Origin: Mycolicibacterium pyrenivorans
GTDB taxonomy: Bacteria; Actinomycetota; Actinomycetes; Mycobacteriales; Mycobacteriaceae
DNA length: 64,000 nt
Direction of reading: 5' to 3'
Assembly (NCBI RefSeq): GCF_025821625.1
Contig: NZ_JACKSH010000050.1
Coordinates: 52,645 to 116,644 of the forward strand
Shown: one piece after another, positions 1 to 7,643 of the stretch
Numbering within the stretch: the stretch's first letter is position 1
Layout: the number at the start of each line of letters is the position of its first letter
Notes under the pieces: model-generated
The model's database searches: none
What the model was told of the DNA's origin: nothing
What the model saw: only the letters and a program-made list of their open reading frames with translations
Program-made: the position numbers and the translations under genes

Positions 1-1227
1 GAGAGGGGCGAGTCGCACGCGCTCTACGGCCGCGTCGCCATCGGAATCCTTGTGACACAGGACATCGTCGCCGTGATCTTCTTGACTGCTACCAGCGGTC
101 ACCTGCCGAGTCCCTGGGCGTTGACGCTGGTGGGACTCTGGCCGCTCACTCGGGTTCTGCGCAAGATCTGGAGCCGATTGGGTCACGGCGAAATGCAGTC
201 GCTGTTCGGCATCGTGATGGCGTTGGTGCCCGGATACGCGTTGTTTTCCGCGCTCGGGCTCAAGGGTGACCTCGGCGCCCTGATCATCGGGGCGCTCTTG
301 GCCTCGCACCCCGCGTCCAGCGAGCTGGCGCGGTCGCTGTTTCACATCAAGGAACTGCTACTCGTGGGATTCTTCGTGTCGATCGGCCTGACCGGGCTGC
401 CGGATCTGCCGACCATCGGAATCGCGCTGCTGATGGTGCTGCTCCTGCCGTTCAAGGCGGCCTGGTACGTCCTGTTGTTGTCGCGCCTGAAGCTGCGATA
501 CCGGACCGCGCTCCTGGCCGGCCTGAGCCTGATGAACTACTCCGAATTCGGCCTGATCGTCGTGTCCGTCGGTGTGTCGGTCGGGATGCTGGCAGAGGCC
601 TGGCTGGTGGAGATGTCGATCGCCGTGGCCATCAGCTTCGTGGTGTCGGCGCTCGTCAACGGGCGCGGGCACCTGATGGTGGAGAAGATCGCGGCGCGGC
701 TGCCCGCGCAGGACGAACTCAGCCTGCACCCGGAGGAACGGCCCGGTGACGCCGGCGACGCTGAGGTCGTCGTCATCGGCATGGGCCGTGTCGGGTTTGC
801 CGCCTACCAGCGTCTGACCGATCACTACCGGCTCCGGGTCGTCGGTGTCGACTACGACGGGCCCCGCATCGAGCGACTCGCGGCCGAGGGCCTGCGGGTC
901 ATCGAAGGTGACGCCACCGACCTGTACTTCTGGAACCAGCTCCGACGCTCCGGCTCGGTGCGCATCGCGGTGCTGGCGATGCCGCGTCACGGCGCCAACG
1001 TCACCGCCCTCGAGTGTCTGCGCGAGTCAGGGTTCAGCGGGAAGGTGGCCGCAGTCGCCAGATACGACGACGAGGTGCAATGGGCCAGGGACCACGGTGT
1101 CGGCATTGCCTTCAATGTCTATGCGGGCGCGGGACTGGAGCTGGCCGATCAGGTGGCCGGTGGCAACGCACCCCGAGTGGTCGAGCGCGAATCGGAGGCG
1201 GACGGCGACAGCGTTGACAGCGGGTAG
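1..1227 (+). CDS. Monovalent cation:proton antiporter (CPA2/KefB type) with C-terminal TrkA-N domain, 5'-truncated by window edge
   Basis: The reading frame is open from base 1, so the true start lies outside the window; 408 residues are visible. Residues about 1-210 are hydrophobic, with several membrane helices typical of the C-terminal half of a CPA2 exchanger, which swaps K+ or Na+ for H+ at the inner membrane. Residues about 240-360 form a Rossmann-type TrkA-N/RCK domain: the nucleotide-binding glycines are seen in VVVIGMGRVG, with a downstream acidic GDATD segment. Domain order (transporter, then NAD-binding regulatory domain) matches KefB/KefC-like proteins. Substrate ion cannot be told from sequence. 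Confidence 0.85.
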   Translation, partial: ERGESHALYGRVAIGILVTQDIVAVIFLTATSGHLPSPWALTLVGLWPLTRVLRKIWSRLGHGEMQSLFGIVMALVPGYALFSALGLKGDLGALIIGALLASHPASSELARSLFHIKELLLVGFFVSIGLTGLPDLPTIGIALLMVLLLPFKAAWYVLLLSRLKLRYRTALLAGLSLMNYSEFGLIVVSVGVSVGMLAEAWLVEMSIAVAISFVVSALVNGRGHLMVEKIAARLPAQDELSLHPEERPGDAGDAEVVVIGMGRVGFAAYQRLTDHYRLRVVGVDYDGPRIERLAAEGLRVIEGDATDLYFWNQLRRSGSVRIAVLAMPRHGANVTALECLRESGFSGKVAAVARYDDEVQWARDHGVGIAFNVYAGAGLELADQVAGGNAPRVVERESEADGDSVDSG

Positions 1228-1276
1228 GTGCCGGTGAAGCGCACCTGGCCCACGAATGCCGCACCATCACCGGTTG

Positions 1277-1299
1277 AACCTGATTGACGCAATCAGGTT
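1277..1299. promoter_or_regulatory. Perfect 10-bp inverted repeat with 3-bp spacer between antiporter and hydrolase genes
   Basis: AACCTGATTG, spacer ACG, CAATCAGGTT. It is 50 bp after the antiporter stop and 45 bp before the hydrolase start. It could be a TetR-like operator for the hydrolase or a terminator hairpin for the antiporter; there is no T-tract, and AT-rich arms favour an operator. Function is inferred. Confidence 0.45.
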
Positions 1300-1344
1300 G
1301 GGCTCGATACCGTGGACAGCACGCTCCAGGGTCATCGATAAGCC

Positions 1345-2217
1345 ATGGAATACGCTATGCCACTAGCTAATCCACGCCGAGTTCGCCTATCGGGTGGCAC
1401 CGAGCTCGCAGTCGAGATCGCAGGGAACTCCGCACAGCCGACGGTGCTCCTCCTACACGGTTTTCCGAGTTCGGCGCGCACCTTCCGGAACATCATTCCC
1501 GTGCTGTCGGAAACCGCTCACGTGATCGCGCCCGACCTGCCGGGGTTCGGCCGATCCGATGTGCTGCCACACGTATCGTTCTCCGCTATCGCCGACGCGA
1601 TATCCGAACTGCTCGAACGACTGTCGGTGGGTCCTCGCTGCATCTATCTGCATGACTTCGGGGCACCAGTCGGACTGGACATCGCCATGAACGCACCGGA
1701 CCTGGTCTCCGGCTTGATTGTTCAGAATGCCAATGCCCACAGCACAGGCCTGGGCCCACAGTGGAGCGACACCTTCGACTACTGGGCGGATCCGAATCCA
1801 GGCAACGAGGCCGCAGCCACCGCCCATCTGACGTTCGAAGGAACTCGCGACCAGTACATCGCCGGGCTACCCACGGAGGTGGCGGCCAGGATCGATCCGG
1901 AGGTATGGGCAGAGGACTGGCGGGTTATGTGCCTACCAGGCCGAATGAACACCCAGCATGCGCTGATCGCCGACTACGCCCATCACGTGGCACGGTTCGA
2001 CAGGATCGCCGACTACCTGTCGGCTCGGCAGCCGTCCGCCCTGATGCTCTGGGGGCGCCACGACGCCTACTTCGAAATCGCCGAGACGCTTTCGTGGATG
2101 CGGGCGCTGCCGAGGATGGAGGCGCACATCTTCGACGCCGGCCACTTCCTCTTGGAAACGCATGCAGCGCAGGCGGCGAGGCTGATAGCCGAGTTCATGG
2201 CGAGGCATGCCAACTAG
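1345..2217 (+). CDS. Alpha/beta hydrolase with aspartate nucleophile (epoxide hydrolase/haloalkane dehalogenase-like)
   Basis: 290 residues, usual length for the family. Oxyanion-hole motif LLLHGFPSS lies near residue 35. The nucleophile elbow is HDFGAPVG near residue 110, with Asp rather than Ser, as in epoxide hydrolases and haloalkane dehalogenases. The catalytic His is in DAGHFLLE near residue 272. The enzyme probably attacks a carbon-oxygen or carbon-halogen bond through an ester intermediate; the substrate is unknown. A second in-frame ATG at 1357 is an alternative start, and neither has a good ribosome-binding site. No operon partner is evident. Confidence 0.8.
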   Translation: MEYAMPLANPRRVRLSGGTELAVEIAGNSAQPTVLLLHGFPSSARTFRNIIPVLSETAHVIAPDLPGFGRSDVLPHVSFSAIADAISELLERLSVGPRCIYLHDFGAPVGLDIAMNAPDLVSGLIVQNANAHSTGLGPQWSDTFDYWADPNPGNEAAATAHLTFEGTRDQYIAGLPTEVAARIDPEVWAEDWRVMCLPGRMNTQHALIADYAHHVARFDRIADYLSARQPSALMLWGRHDAYFEIAETLSWMRALPRMEAHIFDAGHFLLETHAAQAARLIAEFMARHAN

Positions 2218-2466
2218 GCGCACGATCAAGATCTGGCGTGATCGCCTGGATCGAGTATGCCGCGTGAAAGCGGACGGCATCGGTGTTCGGATACAGGAGT
2301 CGCGCGCTACCTAGCTTCTTCGACCAGGAGGTTTGATGGCGGCGGGGTCGCCCCCTAGCGGTGGAGGCGACCGCGTCCGGATTGGGCACGGTGCCACGTC
2401 GATTCAGTGATCTCCAGGGGTCGGCACACCTCGTTGTTGTGTTCTTGACCGGTTCCGCCGTGCCGG

Positions 2467-3186
2467 TTATGCGTGACAGTGGCATGTCGTAGCCCGATCC
2501 GCGTCGTCGGCCGGTTCACCGGATTCGGTTTCATCAGACGCCGGGTGCCAGTCGAAGGGGAAGTGCTTGCTCGAGCCACCGAGGTGCTCGTGGGACCAGT
2601 CGAAGCCGACCGCGTGGTCTCGCTTGACGACTCCCCACGTCGCAACCTGGCCTGGGCCGACCTCTGCCCCAGGTGCATTGGTTGTGGTCACCCGGCGACT
2701 CGTATCGGACGTCGGGCCGGTCAAGGCCTCCACCAGCAGGTCGACCTTGCCTGGTATCTCGGCACGCCAGTAGGCGAGGTCATCGGCAGCGTCGAATGTG
2801 ATGGGGGCGTACTCGATGCCACGCAGTCCCTCGATGAGGCTGGCGAACTCTGCCGGCCAGCCACCCACTTCGCCGGTGAAGATGCGCTCGAGCGCCTGCC
2901 GCTGATCCGCGTCAGCTTTCGAGTCGATGTAGAACATCAATTTCATCATCGCGTTCGGGTCGCCGATCCACATGTTGCCTGCGAACTCCCCGAGAGAAAC
3001 CACGCTGAGACCCGCCAGGTCGACATCGCGAAAATGCCCTTCGCGGATGTGCCACACCAATGTGAACAGGCAGTCTCCGTGGGTGGGCTCCTGGGCGAAG
3101 CTGCATGGGCATGGCAACTTGCAGCTGCACACGTCGAACCAGTCGCCGCGCAGACGCCAGTCAACCTTCGCCGATGAAGTGGTCAT
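2467..3186 (-). CDS. DUF1326 family protein with cysteine-rich N-terminus, downstream of copper-type operator boxes
   Basis: 239 residues from the ATG at 3186, which follows a strong GGAAGGGAG ribosome-binding site; longer in-frame starts upstream run through the operator boxes and are unlikely. The N-terminus carries a dense cysteine cluster (FDVCSCKLPCPCSF, then a further Cys) and the protein ends with CHCHA; both could bind metal. DUF1326 has no settled biochemical function; it is often found beside DUF2182 membrane proteins, but no such partner is present here. Two TACCC-N5-GGGTA boxes upstream point to copper control, and the neighbouring gene is a copper nitrite reductase. A role in copper handling is inference. 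Confidence 0.8.
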   Translation of the reverse strand: MTTSSAKVDWRLRGDWFDVCSCKLPCPCSFAQEPTHGDCLFTLVWHIREGHFRDVDLAGLSVVSLGEFAGNMWIGDPNAMMKLMFYIDSKADADQRQALERIFTGEVGGWPAEFASLIEGLRGIEYAPITFDAADDLAYWRAEIPGKVDLLVEALTGPTSDTSRRVTTTNAPGAEVGPGQVATWGVVKRDHAVGFDWSHEHLGGSSKHFPFDWHPASDETESGEPADDADRATTCHCHA

Positions 3187-3207
3187 CGATTCACTCCCTT
3201 CCAGTAA

Positions 3208-3222
3208 TACCCTAGGGGGGTA
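3208..3222. promoter_or_regulatory. RicR/CsoR-type copper operator box 1 (TACCC-N5-GGGTA)
   Basis: Sequence TACCCTAGGGGGGTA, an exact TACCC-N5-GGGTA match to the palindrome bound by mycobacterial RicR (a copper-sensing CsoR paralogue). It lies 22 bp upstream of the DUF1326 start, where a bound repressor would block transcription. Confidence 0.65.
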
Positions 3223-3264
3223 TCGGACGAGAGGACGGTAACACTGCTCTGCGCGACGCACAAG

Positions 3265-3279
3265 TACCCCTGGGGGGTA
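3265..3279. promoter_or_regulatory. RicR/CsoR-type copper operator box 2 (TACCC-N5-GGGTA)
   Basis: Sequence TACCCCTGGGGGGTA, a second exact match, centred 57 bp from box 1. The two boxes form a tandem arrangement upstream of the DUF1326 gene and downstream of the nitrite reductase stop. Confidence 0.65.
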
Positions 3280-3414
3280 TGAAGCCGCTATGGGTTCAGG
3301 GCGCTGGCTCGGGCGGCACATTTCACCCAAACAGGTGCTCGACGAGCCGACCGCGCCAACGGCGCCGCGCGCTCATACGCCGGACGTCGGCCCCGGGGCG
3401 ATCCAATCTGACCG

Positions 3415-5988
3415 TCATTCGCGGACTTCGACAACGCCATGGGCGCCCCGGTCGGCGTCGACCATCGCGTGCGACACGAAGGGGTAATTGCCGGGCTCGG
3501 GGAAGCTCAACTCGGCAAAGCCGCCCTGCGAGGGGAACAGCCCCAGCGTCTGGGAACCGCCGCCTCCAGGCCTGAGCCGGTAGGCGCCTTCGGCCCACAC
3601 CGAGTCGAACTGTCCGCCGACCACATGGAACGCCGTGCCACGGTTGGGCCCGGCGGCCAGTACCCAGAACCGGACCCGATCGCCTACCCGGGCGGTCAGC
3701 GGGGCATGGTCGTACTGCTGGGCGTAGCCGTTGAACACCACCAGATCTGGGGTGTCGGCGGCGACCTTGGCGGCATCGGCCTCACCGCCGCGGGCTCCCA
3801 GGTACAACTCGGACTGCACGATCAGGTACTCGCGGTCGACCGGCGGCAGGCCCGGGGGGTCGATGATGACGGCACCGAACATGCCGTTGGCGACGTGTAC
3901 CGACATCGGCATGCTGGCACAGTGGTAAAGCCAGACACCGGCCCGCGTGGCGGTGAACCGATAGACCAACTGCTCACCGGGTTCGATGGTGCGCATGGGT
4001 CGATCGGGTGCCAGTGATCCGGCATGGAAGTCGATGGAGTGGCCGATCGTGCCGTCGTTGATCAAGGTGATCTCGAAGACGTCGCCGATCCTGCCGCGCA
4101 GCGTCGGCCCGGGTGCGGTGCCACCGAAAGTCCACAGCCGCTGCGTGATACCGGGGGAGACTTCGCGTTCGACTTCGGTGACTTTCAAGGTCACCCGGCG
4201 ATCGACGATCCCTGCGGCGGGCAGGTTCGGGTCGCGCGCGGCGAATCCGGGGCCGGGAAGGGTTCCGAGACTCCGGGCGATGCCCGGCGCGGTCAGGGAG
4301 ACGTCGGGAGCGTGGGCCGCTGGATCGTGCTCGGGTCCACCGACCGGCGCAGTTCCGATCGCCTTGATCGTCAACGTCATACCCATCTGTCGGTGCCCGG
4401 CAATCGAGCACCATCCGTGCACGTCGGAACCGATGACGCCGGCATCGAGCACCGCCGTGACACCCGGCGCGATGCGATCGGTGCGGGCACCGTTGGACAG
4501 CACCAGATCATGTCGATCGGTCCCGGTGTTGTCGAAGGTGATGCGCAGCCGATCGCCGGCGGCGACGGAGATCGTGTCGGGCACGTAGCGCATACCCTCC
4601 ACCCGGACCTCCACTTCGGAGGTGTGACCGGTCGGTGCGGGCGATACCTCTGGTGCAGTGGCGCTTTCGCGGGTGGCTGGATCGACGGCGACCCCCGCGG
4701 CGACGGCCAGGATCACGACGCCGAAGCCGGCGGCGGCCACCCCGAGTCGTTGCCGCAGCGGTGCCGGTTCCGGTCGTCCCGGTGTCGAGGGCACACCGCT
4801 GTTGCGCTGGGCGAACCAGGCCGCGCGCGCCAGAAGCGGCAGGAACGCGCCGTAGGCCACCAACACCAGCGCCGAGGTCGCCACGCGAACCAGGCCGGGG
4901 ACGGGCAGCACACATATCAGCAGCCCGGAATTGGCCACGCTGAGCCGCCAGGGCGCACCCTTTTCCAGTACGGCACTGGCTGCCAACGCCGACGCGCGAC
5001 CACCCATCACCATCGGGACCAGATACGCCAGCGAGCCGAACAGGACCTGTACCAGGAATCCGGCCAGCAGTGCCGGGCCCGCGGCGGAGGCCCTGTCGCT
5101 CGCCGCAATCCAGTTCGGCGCGGTCAGCAGCCCGACCGTGAGGTAGGCCAGTGACCCCAGCAGCCACGCGACACCGCACAGCACCGACAGAGTGGGGAAG
5201 TCGGCAGGCCTCTTGCGCCGCACCTCGTCGATGTGCGGCCACAACACGAATCCCACCGAGGCAAGGAAGCCGAGGGCTCCGGCACCGATGATCTGCGCCG
5301 AACCCAGAATCGCGCCGGCGACGGCGATGGCCAGGCTCAGCACCAGGGCGGGCAGGCCCCGGCGGGCGGCTCGCTCGACCCCGTCGGCCAGTCGGGTGCG
5401 CAACATCGTCGGCCACAGCGTGACCAGGGTGCCCAACACCGTCAAGCCGACCCAGCCGAACAGGTTCAGTACCGTGTGGGCGGTGCGAAATCGCTCTGCC
5501 AGGATTCCCGGCAGCGCCGAGTTGGCCATCGCCACACCGAGACCGGCGCCGACGGCCAGCAACGCCGCTGCTGCGACGTAGTAGTGCACCGTGACACTGA
5601 ATCGAGCAGGCAGAGCCACGCGCAGGAACCGCACCAGATCGACGGCGTGCACGAGAGCGACGGCGGCGACAGCGATGCCACCCACCGACACCACCGGCCA
5701 CCAACCGCCCAGCATTCCGGTGATGACGGTGACCGCGCCGACATTGAACACCAGCAACCGGATCACCTGCCCCGGGTAGGGCGGATCCGGGCTGCGCCGC
5801 AACAACGCATCGGCGAAGTGCCGGCTCCAGATCAGGATGGCGTTGCTTGCAGCACCGAGGCCGAGCAGGTGGACCAGCAGCCAACTCGACAGCGGGAGGA
5901 ACGGCTGCGCGACCGCCACCACGACCAATGCGACGAGCCAACCGAAGACCACCGACCCGGCGCGCAGGTGCCAACTGGAACGCTTCAT
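3415..5988 (-). CDS. Membrane-fused copper nitrite reductase (NirK-type multicopper oxidase with N-terminal polytopic domain)
   Basis: 857 residues from the ATG at 5988, which overlaps the stop of the upstream 36-residue gene by ATGA. Residues about 1-420 are a membrane domain with about 10-12 helices and conserved-looking histidines (HTVLNLFGW, TVHYY), reminiscent of NnrS or other haem-associated membrane proteins. A blue-copper-like domain follows (about 490-570), then a two-cupredoxin NirK core (about 610-857). NirK ligands are visible: HSIDFHAG supplies type-1 and type-2 histidines and the catalytic Asp; YHCASMPMSVHVANGM supplies His-Cys-His-Met; AFHVVGG supplies the third type-2 His. It would reduce nitrite to NO on the outer face of the membrane. 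The core is closely similar to the protein at 7644-9083, implying duplication. Confidence 0.82.
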   Translation of the reverse strand: MKRSSWHLRAGSVVFGWLVALVVVAVAQPFLPLSSWLLVHLLGLGAASNAILIWSRHFADALLRRSPDPPYPGQVIRLLVFNVGAVTVITGMLGGWWPVVSVGGIAVAAVALVHAVDLVRFLRVALPARFSVTVHYYVAAAALLAVGAGLGVAMANSALPGILAERFRTAHTVLNLFGWVGLTVLGTLVTLWPTMLRTRLADGVERAARRGLPALVLSLAIAVAGAILGSAQIIGAGALGFLASVGFVLWPHIDEVRRKRPADFPTLSVLCGVAWLLGSLAYLTVGLLTAPNWIAASDRASAAGPALLAGFLVQVLFGSLAYLVPMVMGGRASALAASAVLEKGAPWRLSVANSGLLICVLPVPGLVRVATSALVLVAYGAFLPLLARAAWFAQRNSGVPSTPGRPEPAPLRQRLGVAAAGFGVVILAVAAGVAVDPATRESATAPEVSPAPTGHTSEVEVRVEGMRYVPDTISVAAGDRLRITFDNTGTDRHDLVLSNGARTDRIAPGVTAVLDAGVIGSDVHGWCSIAGHRQMGMTLTIKAIGTAPVGGPEHDPAAHAPDVSLTAPGIARSLGTLPGPGFAARDPNLPAAGIVDRRVTLKVTEVEREVSPGITQRLWTFGGTAPGPTLRGRIGDVFEITLINDGTIGHSIDFHAGSLAPDRPMRTIEPGEQLVYRFTATRAGVWLYHCASMPMSVHVANGMFGAVIIDPPGLPPVDREYLIVQSELYLGARGGEADAAKVAADTPDLVVFNGYAQQYDHAPLTARVGDRVRFWVLAAGPNRGTAFHVVGGQFDSVWAEGAYRLRPGGGGSQTLGLFPSQGGFAELSFPEPGNYPFVSHAMVDADRGAHGVVEVRE

Positions 5989-6095
5989 GCCGCGACCTGC
6001 TCGTCCCGGCGAAGCGCGGAGGTCAGGCTGGCAAGCACCGCAAAGCCGCCAGGGATCAACAGCAGTGACCCCGCCGGGCTCCCGGATCGCTTCAT
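5985..6095 (-). CDS. 36-residue small membrane peptide, translationally coupled between regulator and nitrite reductase
   Basis: ATG at 6095 overlaps the regulator stop (ATGA), and its own TGA overlaps the ATG of the nitrite reductase (ATGA). A clear AAAGGAAGAG ribosome-binding site precedes it. The peptide starts MKRSGSPAGS, has one hydrophobic stretch (LLLIPGGFAVLASL) and ends in a charged RRDEQVAA tail. Double overlap and ribosome-binding site argue for real expression; it may be a subunit or assembly factor of the membrane-fused reductase. No family was recognised. Confidence 0.6.
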   Translation of the reverse strand: MKRSGSPAGSLLLIPGGFAVLASLTSALRRDEQVAA

Positions 6096-6793
6096 GGTCT
6101 CTTCCTTTGGGGCACAACCGGATCGGGAAGGAACAGTCGACATGCGCCGGGTTCGGCGAACGGGATCAGTTCGGGTTCGGTGGCGGTGATCGCGCCGGCG
6201 CGCTCGAGCACTCCGTCGATGATGCCCAGATGCACCTGGCAGACGATGCCGGGGTAGCGGCGCGCCGCTTCCAGCAGCGGGCAGCTGCGCAACGCGATGC
6301 TTCCGTCCGGATCGTCGGTGTCGGGGCCGAAGCCGAGGCGGGTCAGCACGGCGAGCACCGTGCCCCGCGGGTCGTCTGTGGCGGCGGCGTCATCGCACAG
6401 TTCGTGCCCCCAGGTGATCCCGGCGGCTCGCGCGTCGCGTTCGGGGTCCGTGCTGGTGCGGGCGAGGTGGCCCGCCAGCGCGGTGGCCAGCCCGGCGTAA
6501 TCCTGTGCGGGCAGCGTGGGGTCGGCTGCCGACGGGCGGTACAGCGCAGCGGGCCGTCCACGCTTGGTGGGTGTTTCCGAGACGCGTTCGACAAGACCGT
6601 GTCCGGTCAGTGCGTCTAGGTGCTCGCGGACGGTGTTGGGGTGCAGGTCGAGGCCGGCGGCGACGGCGGCGATGCGTACCGGCGCGTGCGCGCGGACGTA
6701 ATCGAGCACACAGAAGCGTTGCCGGGACAGCGGCGGATACCCGGCCAGGGTCGGCGTCGGCAGCGGCCCCAGAGTGGGGCCCTCTTTATTCAC
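6092..6793 (-). CDS. Helix-turn-helix regulator of the ArsR/SufR-like class with C-terminal cysteine cluster
   Basis: 233 residues from the GTG at 6793. An N-terminal winged HTH (about 15-85, including HPNTVREHLDALTGHGLV) is followed by a C-terminal half with Cys residues in RSCPLLEAARRYPGIVC (C-x13-C) and PGACRLFL, the pattern seen in SufR-type Fe-S regulators. The start was chosen because an upstream in-frame ATG at 6844 would place the divergent operator inside the gene; a TACAGT box 7 nt before this GTG fits a leaderless transcript. It probably senses NO, nitrite or redox state through an Fe-S cluster and controls both arms of the cluster; the ligand is inferred. Confidence 0.72.
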   Translation of the reverse strand: MNKEGPTLGPLPTPTLAGYPPLSRQRFCVLDYVRAHAPVRIAAVAAGLDLHPNTVREHLDALTGHGLVERVSETPTKRGRPAALYRPSAADPTLPAQDYAGLATALAGHLARTSTDPERDARAAGITWGHELCDDAAATDDPRGTVLAVLTRLGFGPDTDDPDGSIALRSCPLLEAARRYPGIVCQVHLGIIDGVLERAGAITATEPELIPFAEPGACRLFLPDPVVPQRKRP

Positions 6794-6795
6794 GG

Positions 6796-6813
6796 AATTT
6801 ACTGTAGTAAATT
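6796..6813. promoter_or_regulatory. Perfect palindrome covering divergent -10 elements: likely operator of the adjacent HTH regulator
   Basis: AATTTACT-GT-AGTAAATT, 8-bp arms with a 2-bp spacer. TANNNT boxes on both strands (TACTGT at 6800-6805 plus, TACAGT at 6801-6806 minus) overlap at its centre, so one bound dimer could block transcription of both the regulator operon and the hemerythrin-nirK operon. Confidence 0.65.
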
Positions 6814-6873
6814 GGAGCTGTTGAGGCCAGCGGCGGGACGACATGCCCGCGATGCAACGAATAGGAGGCCGCG

Positions 6874-7635
6874 ATGTCTGTCAACGAGGTGATCGTCTCG
6901 TCCACAGCTGCCGACGCCGAGGCGGTCGAGACCATCAAGAACCACCACGCGCAACTCGCGGGAAGCCTCACCGCCCTCACCGAGGCGATGCTGACAGCGG
7001 CCGAGCGAGGCGGTGACCTCGGGTCGGCCCGCGCGGCGACCGTGCAGTTCGTCACCGAGCAACTGCTGCCGCACGCCTCCGCCGAGGAGGACGCGCTGTA
7101 CCCGGCTGCTGCCCGGGACGAGCGGGCCCGGCCGCTGATCGAATCGATGATCGCTGCGCACCGGGTCATCGGGGCCCTCGCGGAGCGGATTCGCAGTGAG
7201 CCCTCGGGGCTACGTGCGACCGCTGCGGCCGAAGCGCTCCGGGTCGTCTTTGATGCGCACCTGGCCGACGAGAACGAGCGGATCTTGCCGATCGTGGCTG
7301 CCGACCCCGGTGTCTCACTGGCCGATGTGACCCACGGTATGCATGAACTGCTCGTCGAGCATGCACATGCCGAAGCCGGTCACAACTGTGCCTGCGGTGC
7401 GGTCGAGACCGATGATCCGGTGCTCGATGTCCGCGAAGTGCCGCATTCCATCAGGCACGCAGCAGTTTTCGGAGCCTTCGATGCGGTCGAGGTGGGTAGG
7501 GCGCTGATCTTGGTCGCCCATCACGATCCCATCCCGTTGTTGCATCAGCTACGCGAACGCACCGACGGTCGGATCCGCATCGACTATCAGGAGCGCGGCC
7601 CGGAAGCCTGGCGGCTGCGCTTGACCAAACTCTAA
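6874..7635 (+). CDS. Hemerythrin-like domain protein fused to DUF2249
   Basis: 253 residues; AGGAGG ribosome-binding site just upstream of the ATG. Residues about 20-160 form a four-helix hemerythrin-like domain with ligand-type His/Glu positions: NHHAQL, LPHASAEED, AAHRVI and HLADENE. A short linker with HNCACG follows, then a DUF2249 domain (about 180-253, LDVREVPHS to the C-terminus). Hemerythrins bind O2 or NO at a di-iron centre, and with a nitrite reductase downstream this one plausibly captures or detoxifies NO. It is first in the plus-strand operon under the divergent palindrome. Confidence 0.8.
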   Translation: MSVNEVIVSSTAADAEAVETIKNHHAQLAGSLTALTEAMLTAAERGGDLGSARAATVQFVTEQLLPHASAEEDALYPAAARDERARPLIESMIAAHRVIGALAERIRSEPSGLRATAAAEALRVVFDAHLADENERILPIVAADPGVSLADVTHGMHELLVEHAHAEAGHNCACGAVETDDPVLDVREVPHSIRHAAVFGAFDAVEVGRALILVAHHDPIPLLHQLRERTDGRIRIDYQERGPEAWRLRLTKL

Positions 7636-7643
7636 GGGCGGCA

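Noticed and set aside
2195..2485. Possible small gene on the minus strand after DUF1326
   Set aside because: No ribosome-binding site or family pattern; would overlap both neighbouring genes.
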